In this document: positions 27,364-36,139 of the stretch, one piece after another | Numbering within the stretch: the first letter of the stretch is position 1 | Layout of the letters: every line of letters begins with the position of its first letter | NCBI GenBank assembly: GCA_017448985.1 | Contig: JAFSKL010000017.1 | Coordinates: forward strand, 1 to 64,000 | Direction of reading: 5' to 3' | Source: Paludibacteraceae bacterium | Lineage (GTDB): Bacteria > Bacteroidota > Bacteroidia > Bacteroidales > Paludibacteraceae | DNA length: 64,000 bases | Position numbers and translations under genes: made by a program | The notes under the pieces: generated by a model | Seen by the model: only the letters and a program-made list of their open reading frames with translations | What the model was told of the DNA's origin: nothing | The model's database searches: none

Positions 27364-28719
27364 ATGGACAAACAAACTCAGATGTATGTGGACGGTTTTA
27401 TGGCCGACCTGATCAGCAAGAACCCCGGTGAGAGCGAGTTTCACCAGGCGGTTCGCGAAGTGTTGGAATCGGTGGCACCGATGATAATGGCTTACCCGTA
27501 CCTGCGCGAACAAAAGATAATGGAACGCATCGTGGAGCCGGAGCGTGTGATCATGTTCCGTGTGCCGTGGATGGACGACCAGGGCGAGGTGCAGATCAAC
27601 CGCGGTTTTCGTGTACAGATGAACTCGGCTATCGGTCCGTACAAAGGCGGAATCCGTTTTCACGCGAGTGTGAACCTGAGCATCATGAAGTTCCTGGCCT
27701 TCGAACAGACCTTCAAGAATGCGCTGACGACTCTGCCGATGGGCGGTGCAAAGGGCGGTTCGGATTTCATGCCTCGCGGCAAGAGCGATGCCGAAGTGAT
27801 GCGTTTCTGCCAGAGTTTCATGACGGAGCTGCAGCGTCACATAGGTGCTGACACGGATGTGCCTGCCGGCGATATAGGTGTTGGCGGTCGTGAGATAGGG
27901 TTCCTGTTCGGCCAGTACAAGCGTCTGCGTGACGAGTTCACGGGTACGCTGACAGGTAAGGGCCAGCTCTGGGGCGGCAGCCTGATGCGTCCCGAAGCAA
28001 CGGGTTACGGTGCTTGTTACTTTGCAGAGGCGATGTTAGCGACACGCGGCGAGTCGTTCGAAGGCAAGCGTGTGTGCATCTCGGGAGCCGGTAACGTGGC
28101 GCAGTACGCGGCACAGAAAGCGATGCGTCTCGGCGCAAAAGTACTGACGCTGAGCGATTCGGACGGCTTCATCTATGATCCCGAAGGACTGAACGAGGAG
28201 AAAATGGCGTTTGTATTCGAACTGAAGAATGTGCGTCGCGGGCGTATCAAAGAGTACGCGCAGAAGTTCCCGCAGGCACAGTACTTCGCCGGTGAGCGTC
28301 CTTGGCGTATCCCGTGCGACATAGCTATGCCGTGCGCTACGCAGAACGAGATAGAGAAAGGCGACGCGGAGAACCTGATCAAGAACGGCTGTTTCTGCGT
28401 GACGGAAGGTGCCAATATGCCTTCGACACCCGAAGCGATTGCTGTTTTCCAGGGCGCAAAGATACTCTACAGCCCGGGTAAGGCATCCAATGCCGGCGGT
28501 GTGGCCACAAGCGGACTGGAGATGACGCAAAACTCGATGCGCCTCAAATGGACGGCAGAGGAAGTGGATGCACGTCTCAGGACGATCATGGCAGATATCC
28601 ACGCGGCATGCCTCAAATACGGTACCGAAGAGGACGGCTATATCAATTATGTCAAAGGAGCTAACATAGCCGGATTCATGAAGGTGGCCAACGCAATGGT
28701 AGAGCAGGGACTCGTTTAG
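27364..28719 (+). CDS. gdhA: Glutamate dehydrogenase (NADP-type, hexameric)
   Basis: A 451-residue enzyme that makes glutamate from 2-oxoglutarate and ammonia. The N-terminal domain has INRGFRVQMNSAIGPYKGGI and the catalytic PMGGAKGGSDFMPRGKSD block. The dinucleotide fold contains CISGAGNVAQYAAQKA (about 236-251). Length and the GPYKGGIRFH/KGGSDF sequence match the small hexameric GDH used by anaerobes such as Bacteroides for ammonia uptake. NADP preference is inferred from family, not read from a residue. Confidence 0.94.
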   Translation: MDKQTQMYVDGFMADLISKNPGESEFHQAVREVLESVAPMIMAYPYLREQKIMERIVEPERVIMFRVPWMDDQGEVQINRGFRVQMNSAIGPYKGGIRFHASVNLSIMKFLAFEQTFKNALTTLPMGGAKGGSDFMPRGKSDAEVMRFCQSFMTELQRHIGADTDVPAGDIGVGGREIGFLFGQYKRLRDEFTGTLTGKGQLWGGSLMRPEATGYGACYFAEAMLATRGESFEGKRVCISGAGNVAQYAAQKAMRLGAKVLTLSDSDGFIYDPEGLNEEKMAFVFELKNVRRGRIKEYAQKFPQAQYFAGERPWRIPCDIAMPCATQNEIEKGDAENLIKNGCFCVTEGANMPSTPEAIAVFQGAKILYSPGKASNAGGVATSGLEMTQNSMRLKWTAEEVDARLRTIMADIHAACLKYGTEEDGYINYVKGANIAGFMKVANAMVEQGLV

Positions 28720-28720
28720 G

Positions 28721-28753
28721 AAATTAAAAATTAAAAATTAAGAATTAAAAATT
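28721..28753. repeat. Heptamer-period array, units ATTAAAA / ATTAAGA (left flank 1)
   Basis: About 33 bp of 7-bp units starting one base after the gdhA stop. It is the inverse of the array at 29170-29200 on the far side of the four-helix-bundle gene. Confidence 0.75.
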
Positions 28754-28771
28754 GCGATACAAATACTATTC

Positions 28772-28798
28772 AAAATTAAAAATTAAGAATTAAAAATT
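28772..28798. repeat. Heptamer-period array, units ATTAAAA / ATTAAGA (left flank 2)
   Basis: A second array of the same unit, 18 bp after the first and 6 bp before the four-helix-bundle start codon. Confidence 0.75.
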
Positions 28799-28804
28799 CT
28801 AATT

Positions 28805-29176
28805 ATGAAGGATCCAAATGATAATATTATAGTGCAAAAATCGTTTGATTTCGCTGTTAGATGCGTAAAATTATACAAACACTTGTGCTATAATACTATC
28901 AATAAGGAATTCGTTATCAGTAAACAATTATTGCGTAGCGGGACTTCAATTGGAGCCAATATTGAGGAAGCCGTAGGCGGGCAGTCCACTGCCGATTTTC
29001 TGGCAAAATTAAGCATTGCTTACAAGGAAGCTCGTGAATCCAGGTATTGGATAAAATTACTACACGAAACGAATTATATTTCCGATAAGGAATACGAAAG
29101 TTTAGTAATAGATTTAGATGATATAGTCAATATCATTGCTAAAATCAAATTAACTACGGAGAAAAATAATTCTTAA
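28805..29176 (+). CDS. Four-helix-bundle protein (23S rRNA intervening-sequence / Avd-like family)
   Basis: A 123-residue protein matching the small four-helix-bundle family first seen in 23S rRNA intervening sequences: IVQKSFDFAVRCVKLYKHL, SKQLLRSGTSIGANIEEAVG (the family's best-known block), DFLAKLSIAYKEARESRYW. The same fold is used by the accessory protein Avd of diversity-generating retroelements, but no reverse transcriptase is nearby. Codon use is strongly AT-rich against GC-richer neighbours, and the gene is enclosed by inverted AT-rich heptamer arrays, one of which supplies its stop codon. This suggests a gained cassette. Function is unknown. Confidence 0.88.
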   Translation: MKDPNDNIIVQKSFDFAVRCVKLYKHLCYNTINKEFVISKQLLRSGTSIGANIEEAVGGQSTADFLAKLSIAYKEARESRYWIKLLHETNYISDKEYESLVIDLDDIVNIIAKIKLTTEKNNS

Positions 29177-29200
29177 TTTTTAATTTTGAATTTTTAATTT
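29170..29200. repeat. Heptamer-period array, units TTTTTAA / TTTTGAA (right flank, inverted)
   Basis: Four 7-bp units and a partial one. They overlap the four-helix-bundle stop and are the reverse complement of the left-flank arrays at 28721-28798. Confidence 0.78.
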
Positions 29201-29213
29201 AAATCATAAGATT

Positions 29214-32183
29214 TTGGAGCACAGTAATTATACATCGTTGATGGCGCGGCGAGTGAGGAGGATTCTGCTCGTTTGCAATAACTACGACAGTTTTGCACTG
29301 GAAGAGGACGGTCGTATCGACGTGCAGATAGCACAGGAATACGCCGAACTCAACCTCTCCAATCCGCCGTCGATCGTGCGGGCAGAGACGACATGCGAGG
29401 CGCTGGCGAGGATTCAGGAGTCAGGAGTCAGGAATCAGGACTCGTTTGACCTTATTTTGACGATGTATAGTGCGGGCGAGTTAGATGTGTTTGACTTTGC
29501 CCGCGAGGCGAAACAGTTGTTGCCGGAATGCCCGATTGTGCTGCTGTCGTCGTTCAGCAAGGAGATCTACCACCGCATCGAACAACATGACTGTTCGGAC
29601 ATCGACTATTTCTTCAACTGGAACAACTCGACGGACCTGATCATAGCTATCATCAAACTGATCGAGGACCGCATGAACGCGCCGCATGACATCTTGGAAG
29701 AAGGTGTGCGGGCGATATTGTTGGTCGAAGACAGTGTGCGCTATTACTCCACTTATTTGCCGCTCTTATACAAGCTCGTGCTCCATCAGAACAGCATAGC
29801 CATCCGTGATGCGCTAAACGAGAAACAGCAACTGATGCGCAAACGGGCCCGACCCAAAGTGCTGATGGCGACCTGTTATGACGAGGCGGTGGCGTTCTAC
29901 CGGCAATACGGGCAGAACATGATCGGCGTGATCTCGGATATCGGTTTTGTGTTGCACAAAGGTGACCCGTCGTCATCGGAGAAACTCGATGCGGGTGTGG
30001 ACCTGTGCAAACTGATTCGTCAGGAGAATCCGACGATGCCGTTCCTGATGCAGAGTTCGCAGGAGTCGATGCGTCCGATAGCCCGTCAACTGAAAGTGGG
30101 TTTCGTCATCAAGAGTTCGAAGACGCTGACGCAGGAAGTGAGCGAGTACATCGAGTCGGAGTTCGGTTTCGGCGATTTCATTGCGCGTGACCCGCGTACG
30201 GGCCGTGAGATAGACCGTGCGAGTGATTTGGAAGGCTTTGAACGCATCATCTCGACGATCTCACCGGCGGCTTTCCGTCGGTTGAGCGACAATAACTACC
30301 TGAGTAAATGGCTGTTTGCGCGCGGTCTGTTCTCTGTAGGACGGCCCGTGAGTGCACTGAAGATAGCCGACGAGACGGACATAGAGAACATCCGTCAGAC
30401 GAACATCCGGCTCATTCACGACTACCGCATCAATCAGGCGCTCGGCGTGGTGGCCAAGTACTCGCCGGAGACGTACAACGACACGATATGGTTCGCGCGT
30501 TGCGGCGACGGACCGATGGGTGGAAAGGGTAGAGGTCTGGCGTTTCTGAACCATGTGCTGCAGAAAAACGACCTGTACGACAAATGGGAGAATATCCGCA
30601 TTTTTGTGCCGCGCACGATGGTCCTGACCACTGACTGGTTCGACCGTTTCATTCACGACAACGGCTTGCAGTATGTCATCAACGCCGACCTGAGCGACGA
30701 GGAGATCTTGTCGGAGTTCGTGTCGGCAGCGCTGCCGATAGAGCTGCGTGATGCCTTGCGCCATTTCATCCGCGTGACGAACAAACCGTTGGCGGTGCGT
30801 TCGTCGTCCAAGCTCGAAGATTCTTATTATCAGCCTTTTGCAGGTGTGTATAGCACCTACATGATACCTCATACGGAGAACGAAGACCAGGAGTTGCGGC
30901 TACTGAGCAAGGCCGTCAAGTCCGTTTATGCCTCCGTCTATTATGCGGCGTCGAGAGGCTATATTACCTCGACCGGCAACGTGCTGAGCGAGGAAAAGAT
31001 GGCCATCGTGCTGCAGGAAGTATGCGGAGAACCCGAAGGGAACTATTTCTTCCCTGTCATCTCCGGTGTGGCACGTAGTGTCAATTTCTATCCGGTGGGC
31101 AAGGAGAAACCCGAGGACGGCATCGTGAAGATAGCGTACGGTCTTGGCAAAGTGGTGGTAGACGGCGAGCAGGTGTTACGCTTCTCGCCCAAGTACCCGA
31201 AGAACGTGCTGCAGACCTCCACGGTCGATTTAGCGATGCGGGAGACACAGCAGTCGATGTTGGCGCTGAACCTCAGTCCGGAGAAATTCAAGACGTCTAT
31301 CGACGATGCGGTTAACCTCGAACGTTTCCCGATTCATGAGTGCGGACAGTTCGAGAGTCTCAAACTGATTGCTTCGACCTACGACCGTGAGAACATGCGA
31401 ATCGTCGATTCGTGCTATCCCGACGGTCCAAGAATCGTCACTTTTGCTCCGCAGCTCAAGTTCAACACTTTCCCCTTGGCGGAGATCATCCGTTCGCTGT
31501 TGGAGATGGCGCAAGAGGAGATCAAGTGTCCTGTGGAGATTGAGTTCGCCGTCAACTTGGAGCGTGAGCCGCAGATCTTCCATGTGCTGCAGATACGCCC
31601 CATCTCCGCCGACAGCCTCAATGCCAAAGTGGATTGGAACAATATCGATGAAGAGGGCGCTTTCCTTCGTTCGGGCAATGCACTCGGTATAGGTCAGATA
31701 GAGGATGTATGCGATATCATCTACCTCAAGCACGACACCTTTGATATATTGCGTACGCGCGAGATGGCGGAGACGATCCGTCAATGGAACAGCCGTATGC
31801 GTCAGGAAGGCCATTCGTACCTGCTGATCGGTTTCGGCCGTTGGGGCTCGCAGATTCCTACGCTCGGCGTGCCGGTACAGTGGAGTGATATAAGTGAGGC
31901 GAAATCAATCGCCGAATGTAGTTTGGAGAATTTTAGAATAGAGCCTTCGCAGGGTTCGCACTTCTTCCAGAACCTTACTTCGTTCAATGTGGGGTATATG
32001 AATATCGACCCATGGGCACGGGCTGAGGACCTGTACGACTTTGCGGCGCTGGACCGACTGCCGGCATTGGAAGAGACGGAATGGGTAAGGCATATAAGGC
32101 TCGACAAACCCTTGGAGATGTATATAGACGGCTTTGCGAGCAAAGCGATAATTAAACTTGGGGACAGGGCCATAGGAAACTAA
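29214..32183 (+). CDS. PEP/pyruvate-binding (PPDK N-terminal ATP-grasp) protein with response-regulator-like N-terminal half
   Basis: A 989-residue protein. The first 390 residues hold two receiver-like stretches (RRILLVCNNYDSFALEEDGR at about 13 and AILLVEDSVRYYSTYLPLLY at about 167). An ATP-grasp domain of PPDK/PEP-synthase type follows at about 425-800 (GDGPMGGKGRGLAFL, AVRSSSKLEDSYYQPFAGVY, EIEFAVN). The swivelling phospho-histidine domain and the PEP-binding barrel of true PEP synthase are not seen, so it cannot run the whole reaction alone. The start is uncertain: TTG at 29214 or ATG at 29241, both after the heptamer array. A four-unit heptamer array lies in frame near residue 70. Confidence 0.8.
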   Translation: MEHSNYTSLMARRVRRILLVCNNYDSFALEEDGRIDVQIAQEYAELNLSNPPSIVRAETTCEALARIQESGVRNQDSFDLILTMYSAGELDVFDFAREAKQLLPECPIVLLSSFSKEIYHRIEQHDCSDIDYFFNWNNSTDLIIAIIKLIEDRMNAPHDILEEGVRAILLVEDSVRYYSTYLPLLYKLVLHQNSIAIRDALNEKQQLMRKRARPKVLMATCYDEAVAFYRQYGQNMIGVISDIGFVLHKGDPSSSEKLDAGVDLCKLIRQENPTMPFLMQSSQESMRPIARQLKVGFVIKSSKTLTQEVSEYIESEFGFGDFIARDPRTGREIDRASDLEGFERIISTISPAAFRRLSDNNYLSKWLFARGLFSVGRPVSALKIADETDIENIRQTNIRLIHDYRINQALGVVAKYSPETYNDTIWFARCGDGPMGGKGRGLAFLNHVLQKNDLYDKWENIRIFVPRTMVLTTDWFDRFIHDNGLQYVINADLSDEEILSEFVSAALPIELRDALRHFIRVTNKPLAVRSSSKLEDSYYQPFAGVYSTYMIPHTENEDQELRLLSKAVKSVYASVYYAASRGYITSTGNVLSEEKMAIVLQEVCGEPEGNYFFPVISGVARSVNFYPVGKEKPEDGIVKIAYGLGKVVVDGEQVLRFSPKYPKNVLQTSTVDLAMRETQQSMLALNLSPEKFKTSIDDAVNLERFPIHECGQFESLKLIASTYDRENMRIVDSCYPDGPRIVTFAPQLKFNTFPLAEIIRSLLEMAQEEIKCPVEIEFAVNLEREPQIFHVLQIRPISADSLNAKVDWNNIDEEGAFLRSGNALGIGQIEDVCDIIYLKHDTFDILRTREMAETIRQWNSRMRQEGHSYLLIGFGRWGSQIPTLGVPVQWSDISEAKSIAECSLENFRIEPSQGSHFFQNLTSFNVGYMNIDPWARAEDLYDFAALDRLPALEETEWVRHIRLDKPLEMYIDGFASKAIIKLGDRAIGN
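29414..29441. repeat. In-frame heptamer array, units TCAGGAG / TCAGGAA
   Basis: Four exact-period 7-bp units inside the PEP-binding protein gene, encoding QESGVRNQ. The unit differs only in its last base. Confidence 0.85.
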
Positions 32184-32206
32184 GAGACTGGAAAAAAATC
32201 AAACAT

Positions 32207-33913
32207 ATGCAATTAGTTTTACAAATTATTACGCTTATCGGTTCGGTCGCGATGTTGATGTACGGACTGAAGGTGATGAGTGAGGGCCTGCAGAAGATGG
32301 CGGGTAGTAAGTTGAGTAACGTGCTTGGCACAGCTACGACGAACCGCTTCACGGGTGTACTGACAGGTGCGTTCATCACCGCTGCAGTCCAGTCTTCGAC
32401 GGCCACCACGGTGATGACTGTGAGCTTCGTATCTGCCGGAATCCTCAGTCTGGCACAAGCGATATCGGTTATCATGGGTGCGAACATCGGTACGACGTTC
32501 ACCGCATGGATCATGGTGCTCGGTGGTGGTAGTTTTGATTTACGTCTCATCGTATATACGGCAATTGTACTGGCCGTAGCGCTTATATACACGAAGAAAA
32601 ACGCCAACCTTGGTGATTTCCTGATGGGGCTGTCGTTGTTGCTCTTAGGTCTGACGACACTTAAGATCAACGCTACAGAGATGCATCTGGACCAGATGGA
32701 CCCGGTACGTAATTTCTTTGCTGCTACGTCCAGTTGGGGGTACGGCAGTTATTTTCTGTATCTGCTTGTCGGCGGTATACTGACGTTTGCGGTGCAGTCT
32801 TCGGCGGCCATTATGGCGATCACTATGACACTCTGCTCGACGCATGTGCTGCCGATAGATATGGGCATATCGTTGGTCCTTGGCGAGAATATAGGTACGA
32901 CCATCACATCGAATATCGTGGCGCTCTCGGCTTCTGTTCAGGCGAGGCGTGCAGCCATGGCTCACTTGGTATTCAACCTCTTCGGTGTGATCTGGGTGTT
33001 ATGCGTGTTCCGCTGGTTTGTAGGCGGAGTATGTCATATATGGGGCGTGGAGTTCACTCCGGGTATTCCTTCGGAAGTGTCGCCGGACAAACTGAATGCT
33101 ATTCTTGCTACATTCCACACCACATTTAATGTGCTCAATACCTGTATTCTGATCAGTTTCATTCCGCAATTGGAGAAACTGGTATGCTGGATCATACCAT
33201 CCAAGCCGGAACAACGCGATACGGACAGCCAACTGCGTTTCATCTCCGGCGGTCTGATGTCCACATCCGAGTTGTCTATTCTTCAGGCATGGAAAGAGGT
33301 GCATGTGTTTGCCGTTCGTGCCCAACGAATGATCGGAATGATTCACGATCTGTTCTATGAAGAGGATAATACGCAGTTCACGAAGATTTTCAGCCGTATC
33401 GAGAAATACGAAGGCATATGCGACCGTATGGAATATGAGATTGCACAATACCTGAACCAGGTGGCAGACGGCCGTTTGTCAGACCAGTCCAAACATGAAG
33501 TGCATAAGATGCTGCGTATCGTGAGCGAGCTGGAGTCCGTGGGTGACGCCAATTTCAACATGTCTCGTTATATCCGTCACAAGCACGACGACCAGATTCA
33601 TTTTACCGTGACTCAAAAGAAGAATGTGGAGCAGATGATTTACCTGGTGACGACTGCGCAAGCCAAGATGGTGGATGCTTTGGAGCGCGTCAACATCACG
33701 CAGGATGAGTTCTACGAGATGACGAACATGGAGAATGAGATCAATAACTTCCGCGATGAGCTCAAGAACCAGAATATGCAATCCATCACAGAGCACGAAT
33801 ACGACTATTCAGTCGGCGTGACATATATGGATATCATTCTGGAGTTGGAGAAACTGGGCGACTATATCATCAATGTGGAAGAGGCGCTGTATGAACACAA
33901 ACACGATAAATAA
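32207..33913 (+). CDS. Na+/phosphate cotransporter family protein (NptA/PhoU fusion)
   Basis: A 568-residue protein with a membrane part (about 1-320) built from two inverted repeats, each with the QSS motif: AAVQSSTATTVMTVSFVSAG at about 64 and FAVQSSAAIMAITMTLCS at about 195. These are the hallmark of the Na/Pi-II family. The C-terminal 220 residues form a PhoU-like helical domain (VHKMLRIVSELESVGDANFN, DIILELEKLGDYIINV). It is expected to move phosphate with sodium across the inner membrane. It follows the PEP-binding gene by 23 bp. Confidence 0.92.
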   Translation: MQLVLQIITLIGSVAMLMYGLKVMSEGLQKMAGSKLSNVLGTATTNRFTGVLTGAFITAAVQSSTATTVMTVSFVSAGILSLAQAISVIMGANIGTTFTAWIMVLGGGSFDLRLIVYTAIVLAVALIYTKKNANLGDFLMGLSLLLLGLTTLKINATEMHLDQMDPVRNFFAATSSWGYGSYFLYLLVGGILTFAVQSSAAIMAITMTLCSTHVLPIDMGISLVLGENIGTTITSNIVALSASVQARRAAMAHLVFNLFGVIWVLCVFRWFVGGVCHIWGVEFTPGIPSEVSPDKLNAILATFHTTFNVLNTCILISFIPQLEKLVCWIIPSKPEQRDTDSQLRFISGGLMSTSELSILQAWKEVHVFAVRAQRMIGMIHDLFYEEDNTQFTKIFSRIEKYEGICDRMEYEIAQYLNQVADGRLSDQSKHEVHKMLRIVSELESVGDANFNMSRYIRHKHDDQIHFTVTQKKNVEQMIYLVTTAQAKMVDALERVNITQDEFYEMTNMENEINNFRDELKNQNMQSITEHEYDYSVGVTYMDIILELEKLGDYIINVEEALYEHKHDK

Positions 33914-33914
33914 A

Positions 33915-33936
33915 GTTTAACATTTAAATGTTTAAT
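33915..33936. repeat. 7-8-bp-period array, units GTTTAAC / GTTTAAT
   Basis: Three units in the short gap after the Na/Pi gene, running into the SIMPL start codon region. Confidence 0.5.
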
Positions 33937-34626
33937 GAGATGAAAAACAATGTCTTTGCAGGCGCATTAATTGCGTTGGGATTATGCCTCGGAGGAATGT
34001 TTATCTTCCTTGGTATCAACAAGTTCGCGAACAAAGACCGGGCCGTAACGGTGAAAGGACTGAGTACGCGTGAAGTGGAGTGCGACTATGTGGTATGGCC
34101 GTTGTCGTACGGATGGAAAGGGCAGGATCTGCCTTGGCTCTATGACCATTTGGCCAAAGTGACCGAACGGGTGAAGAAACACCTGATGGATCTGGGCTTT
34201 GAGGAGAGTGATATCCGACAAGGACCCATCACGGTAAACGACAACTGGTCGTATTACAGCGAGCACAAACCGGAGTATCATTACACGCTGCGTACATCGC
34301 TCATCGTATCGACTGACAAAGTGCAGCTGGTGGTTAAGAGTCAGGGTAAGGAGTCGGAACTGCTCAAAGAGGGTATCATCGTTGAGGGCAGCGAGTGGAG
34401 CGTGGACTACCAGTACAACGGCTTGCCGGAGCTGAAACCGCTGATGATCGAGGAAGCTACGCGTAACGCTCGTGCCGTGGCACAGAAATTCGCCGATGAT
34501 GCACAATGCCGTCTGGGCTCAATCCGTAGGGCCAGCCAGGGACAGTTCTCCATCGACGACGACCCGTATCAGCCATGGGTTAAGCATGTTCGTGTAGTGA
34601 CGACCGTGGACTACTTCTTGGATTAA
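33928..34626 (+). CDS. SIMPL domain (DUF541) protein, membrane-anchored
   Basis: A 232-residue protein (228 if the second ATG at 33940 is used) with one N-terminal membrane segment (NVFAGALIALGLCLGGMFIF) that may be an uncleaved anchor or signal peptide. The rest fits the SIMPL/DUF541 fold: VTVKGLSTREVECDYVVWPL, GFEESDIRQGPITVND, EATRNARAVAQKFADDA. Related proteins are periplasmic, in some cases linked to oxidative stress or cell-surface signalling; no biochemical role is established. The first ATG lies inside a repeat array, so the second may be the true start. Confidence 0.82.
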   Translation: MFNEMKNNVFAGALIALGLCLGGMFIFLGINKFANKDRAVTVKGLSTREVECDYVVWPLSYGWKGQDLPWLYDHLAKVTERVKKHLMDLGFEESDIRQGPITVNDNWSYYSEHKPEYHYTLRTSLIVSTDKVQLVVKSQGKESELLKEGIIVEGSEWSVDYQYNGLPELKPLMIEEATRNARAVAQKFADDAQCRLGSIRRASQGQFSIDDDPYQPWVKHVRVVTTVDYFLD

Positions 34627-34652
34627 TTAAGAATTAAAAATTCAAAATTGAA
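34625..34652. repeat. Heptamer-period array, units AATTAAG / AATTCAA, followed by a strong Shine-Dalgarno
   Basis: Four exact 7-bp units start within the SIMPL stop codon and end at AAAGGAG, which lies 8 bp before the next ATG (34664). A strong ribosome site is unusual in Bacteroidetes and here seems partly built from the array. Confidence 0.75.
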
Positions 34653-34663
34653 AGGAGATAAGT

Positions 34664-36124
34664 ATGAGAAGAATTGCAATGATGGTGGCCGCGGCGTTAG
34701 TGCTGGCGATGCCGATGGAAGCACAACTGCTTCAAGCAATCAAGAAAGCGGCCGACAAGCCCGCAGAACAGAAGACGCAGACACAACCTGCCAAGCAGGA
34801 GCAGTCGAAAGCGCAGACGGTCGTTCAGAACAACGGCAAGATCTACTATGTGAGCGCTAATGGCAAGTCGCGTGGCGCAGACGGTCTGAGTCCCGAGACG
34901 GCCAAGAAAGATATTCAGGCTGTTCTCAATATCATCAAAGAGAACGGCGAGAACGGTGCTATCGTACGGGTAGGCGAGGGTAACTTCCTCGGCTACACCA
35001 ATCAGGGATACATCGAGATAGCCAACTTCATCACGCTGGAAGGCGGTTGGAACGAGACCTTCACGGAACGTGACCCATTCAAATACATCACCCGTATTCA
35101 GCCCGGAGAGGAGCAACGCGGCACGAACGGCAGCAAGGGCCTGATACAGACGACCCGTGACCTGGACGATGTGATGTCGAAGACGCCGAAAGGTACGCTC
35201 ATCATCGACGGAATCATGCTCGATATGGGGCTGGAGAACTTCTACAAGCCTGCTAACCCGGGTGACGAGCGCTTCGGCTGCCCGTCGGAGGCTTTCGAGA
35301 CCGGTCGTATGGAAGATGCCACACCTCCGCAGATCAATCACCAGATCATTCACTCGGACGGTTGGATTGCAGGAAACGTGATCATACGTAACTGCTTGAT
35401 TGCCAACGCTTCGTACTTCGGTATTCAGTTCGGCAGCCGTTGCGGTGAGGTGGAGATCTGTAACTGCGTCATCATATCCAACCGTTACGCTGGCGTGCGT
35501 ATTGACGGCGGCGACAAGGACGGCAAGGCTTCGCATGTCAACTTCCATCACAATACGGTGGCGTTCTCGTGGTGCCGTGAGAAATACATGGAAGACATGG
35601 GCTACGGCTATGAGTTCATGAACAAGATCAACGGCGATGTGCATCATAACATCTTCATCGGTAACAACTATGCTGCTGTGGCGCGTACACGCATCGACAG
35701 CAAGGAGTTTGAGGCGATCAAGAAGACCAATCTGTACGAGAACTACTTCTTCCTCAATGCGGCTGACCTTCAATTGCCGTCGAAGGGTGGAGGCAAATGG
35801 ACGAATATCAAATGTTCGGATATCGAGGATATGGTGGACGAGCAGACTATTCCGCGTGCAGAGAACAACCGCGAGCTGCCGGCTAACGACCCGTTCTTCA
35901 ATGCTATCGACAAGGATTACTTGGAGGCGTTTGCCAACCTGAAGATCATATCCGAGTCCCAGAATTTCGATGCCAACTCGGCTTCTAACCAGTTCCGCAA
36001 GGCTACGGGCCAGAATATGCAAGGCTCGGAGACGCGTCGTGTGTCGATGTACGGAAACCGCTATAACTTCGACAAAGCGCTGAAACTGTTCGGCGCGAAA
36101 CAAGGCTACGGCGCACAGAAATAA
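34664..36124 (+). CDS. Exported right-handed parallel beta-helix protein
   Basis: A 486-residue protein with a signal peptide (about 1-21, ending PMEAQ) and a Lys/Gln/Pro-rich stretch (about 27-55). The domain that follows starts with IYYVSANGKSRGADGLSPET, the usual opening of secreted beta-helix proteins (DUF1565-like), and continues with stacked short strands such as VIIRNCLIANASYFGIQFGS, VEICNCVIISNRYAGVRIDG and VNFHHNTVAF. Such folds serve in polysaccharide lyases and adhesins, but no lyase active site is recognisable, so no enzymatic role is claimed. It sits between a SIMPL gene and an NSS transporter. Confidence 0.75.
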   Translation: MRRIAMMVAAALVLAMPMEAQLLQAIKKAADKPAEQKTQTQPAKQEQSKAQTVVQNNGKIYYVSANGKSRGADGLSPETAKKDIQAVLNIIKENGENGAIVRVGEGNFLGYTNQGYIEIANFITLEGGWNETFTERDPFKYITRIQPGEEQRGTNGSKGLIQTTRDLDDVMSKTPKGTLIIDGIMLDMGLENFYKPANPGDERFGCPSEAFETGRMEDATPPQINHQIIHSDGWIAGNVIIRNCLIANASYFGIQFGSRCGEVEICNCVIISNRYAGVRIDGGDKDGKASHVNFHHNTVAFSWCREKYMEDMGYGYEFMNKINGDVHHNIFIGNNYAAVARTRIDSKEFEAIKKTNLYENYFFLNAADLQLPSKGGGKWTNIKCSDIEDMVDEQTIPRAENNRELPANDPFFNAIDKDYLEAFANLKIISESQNFDANSASNQFRKATGQNMQGSETRRVSMYGNRYNFDKALKLFGAKQGYGAQK

Positions 36125-36139
36125 GAGACCAACGGCACA

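Noticed and set aside
28805..29200. Diversity-generating retroelement (Avd-like protein)
   Set aside because: No reverse transcriptase, template repeat or variable repeat is found around the four-helix-bundle gene.
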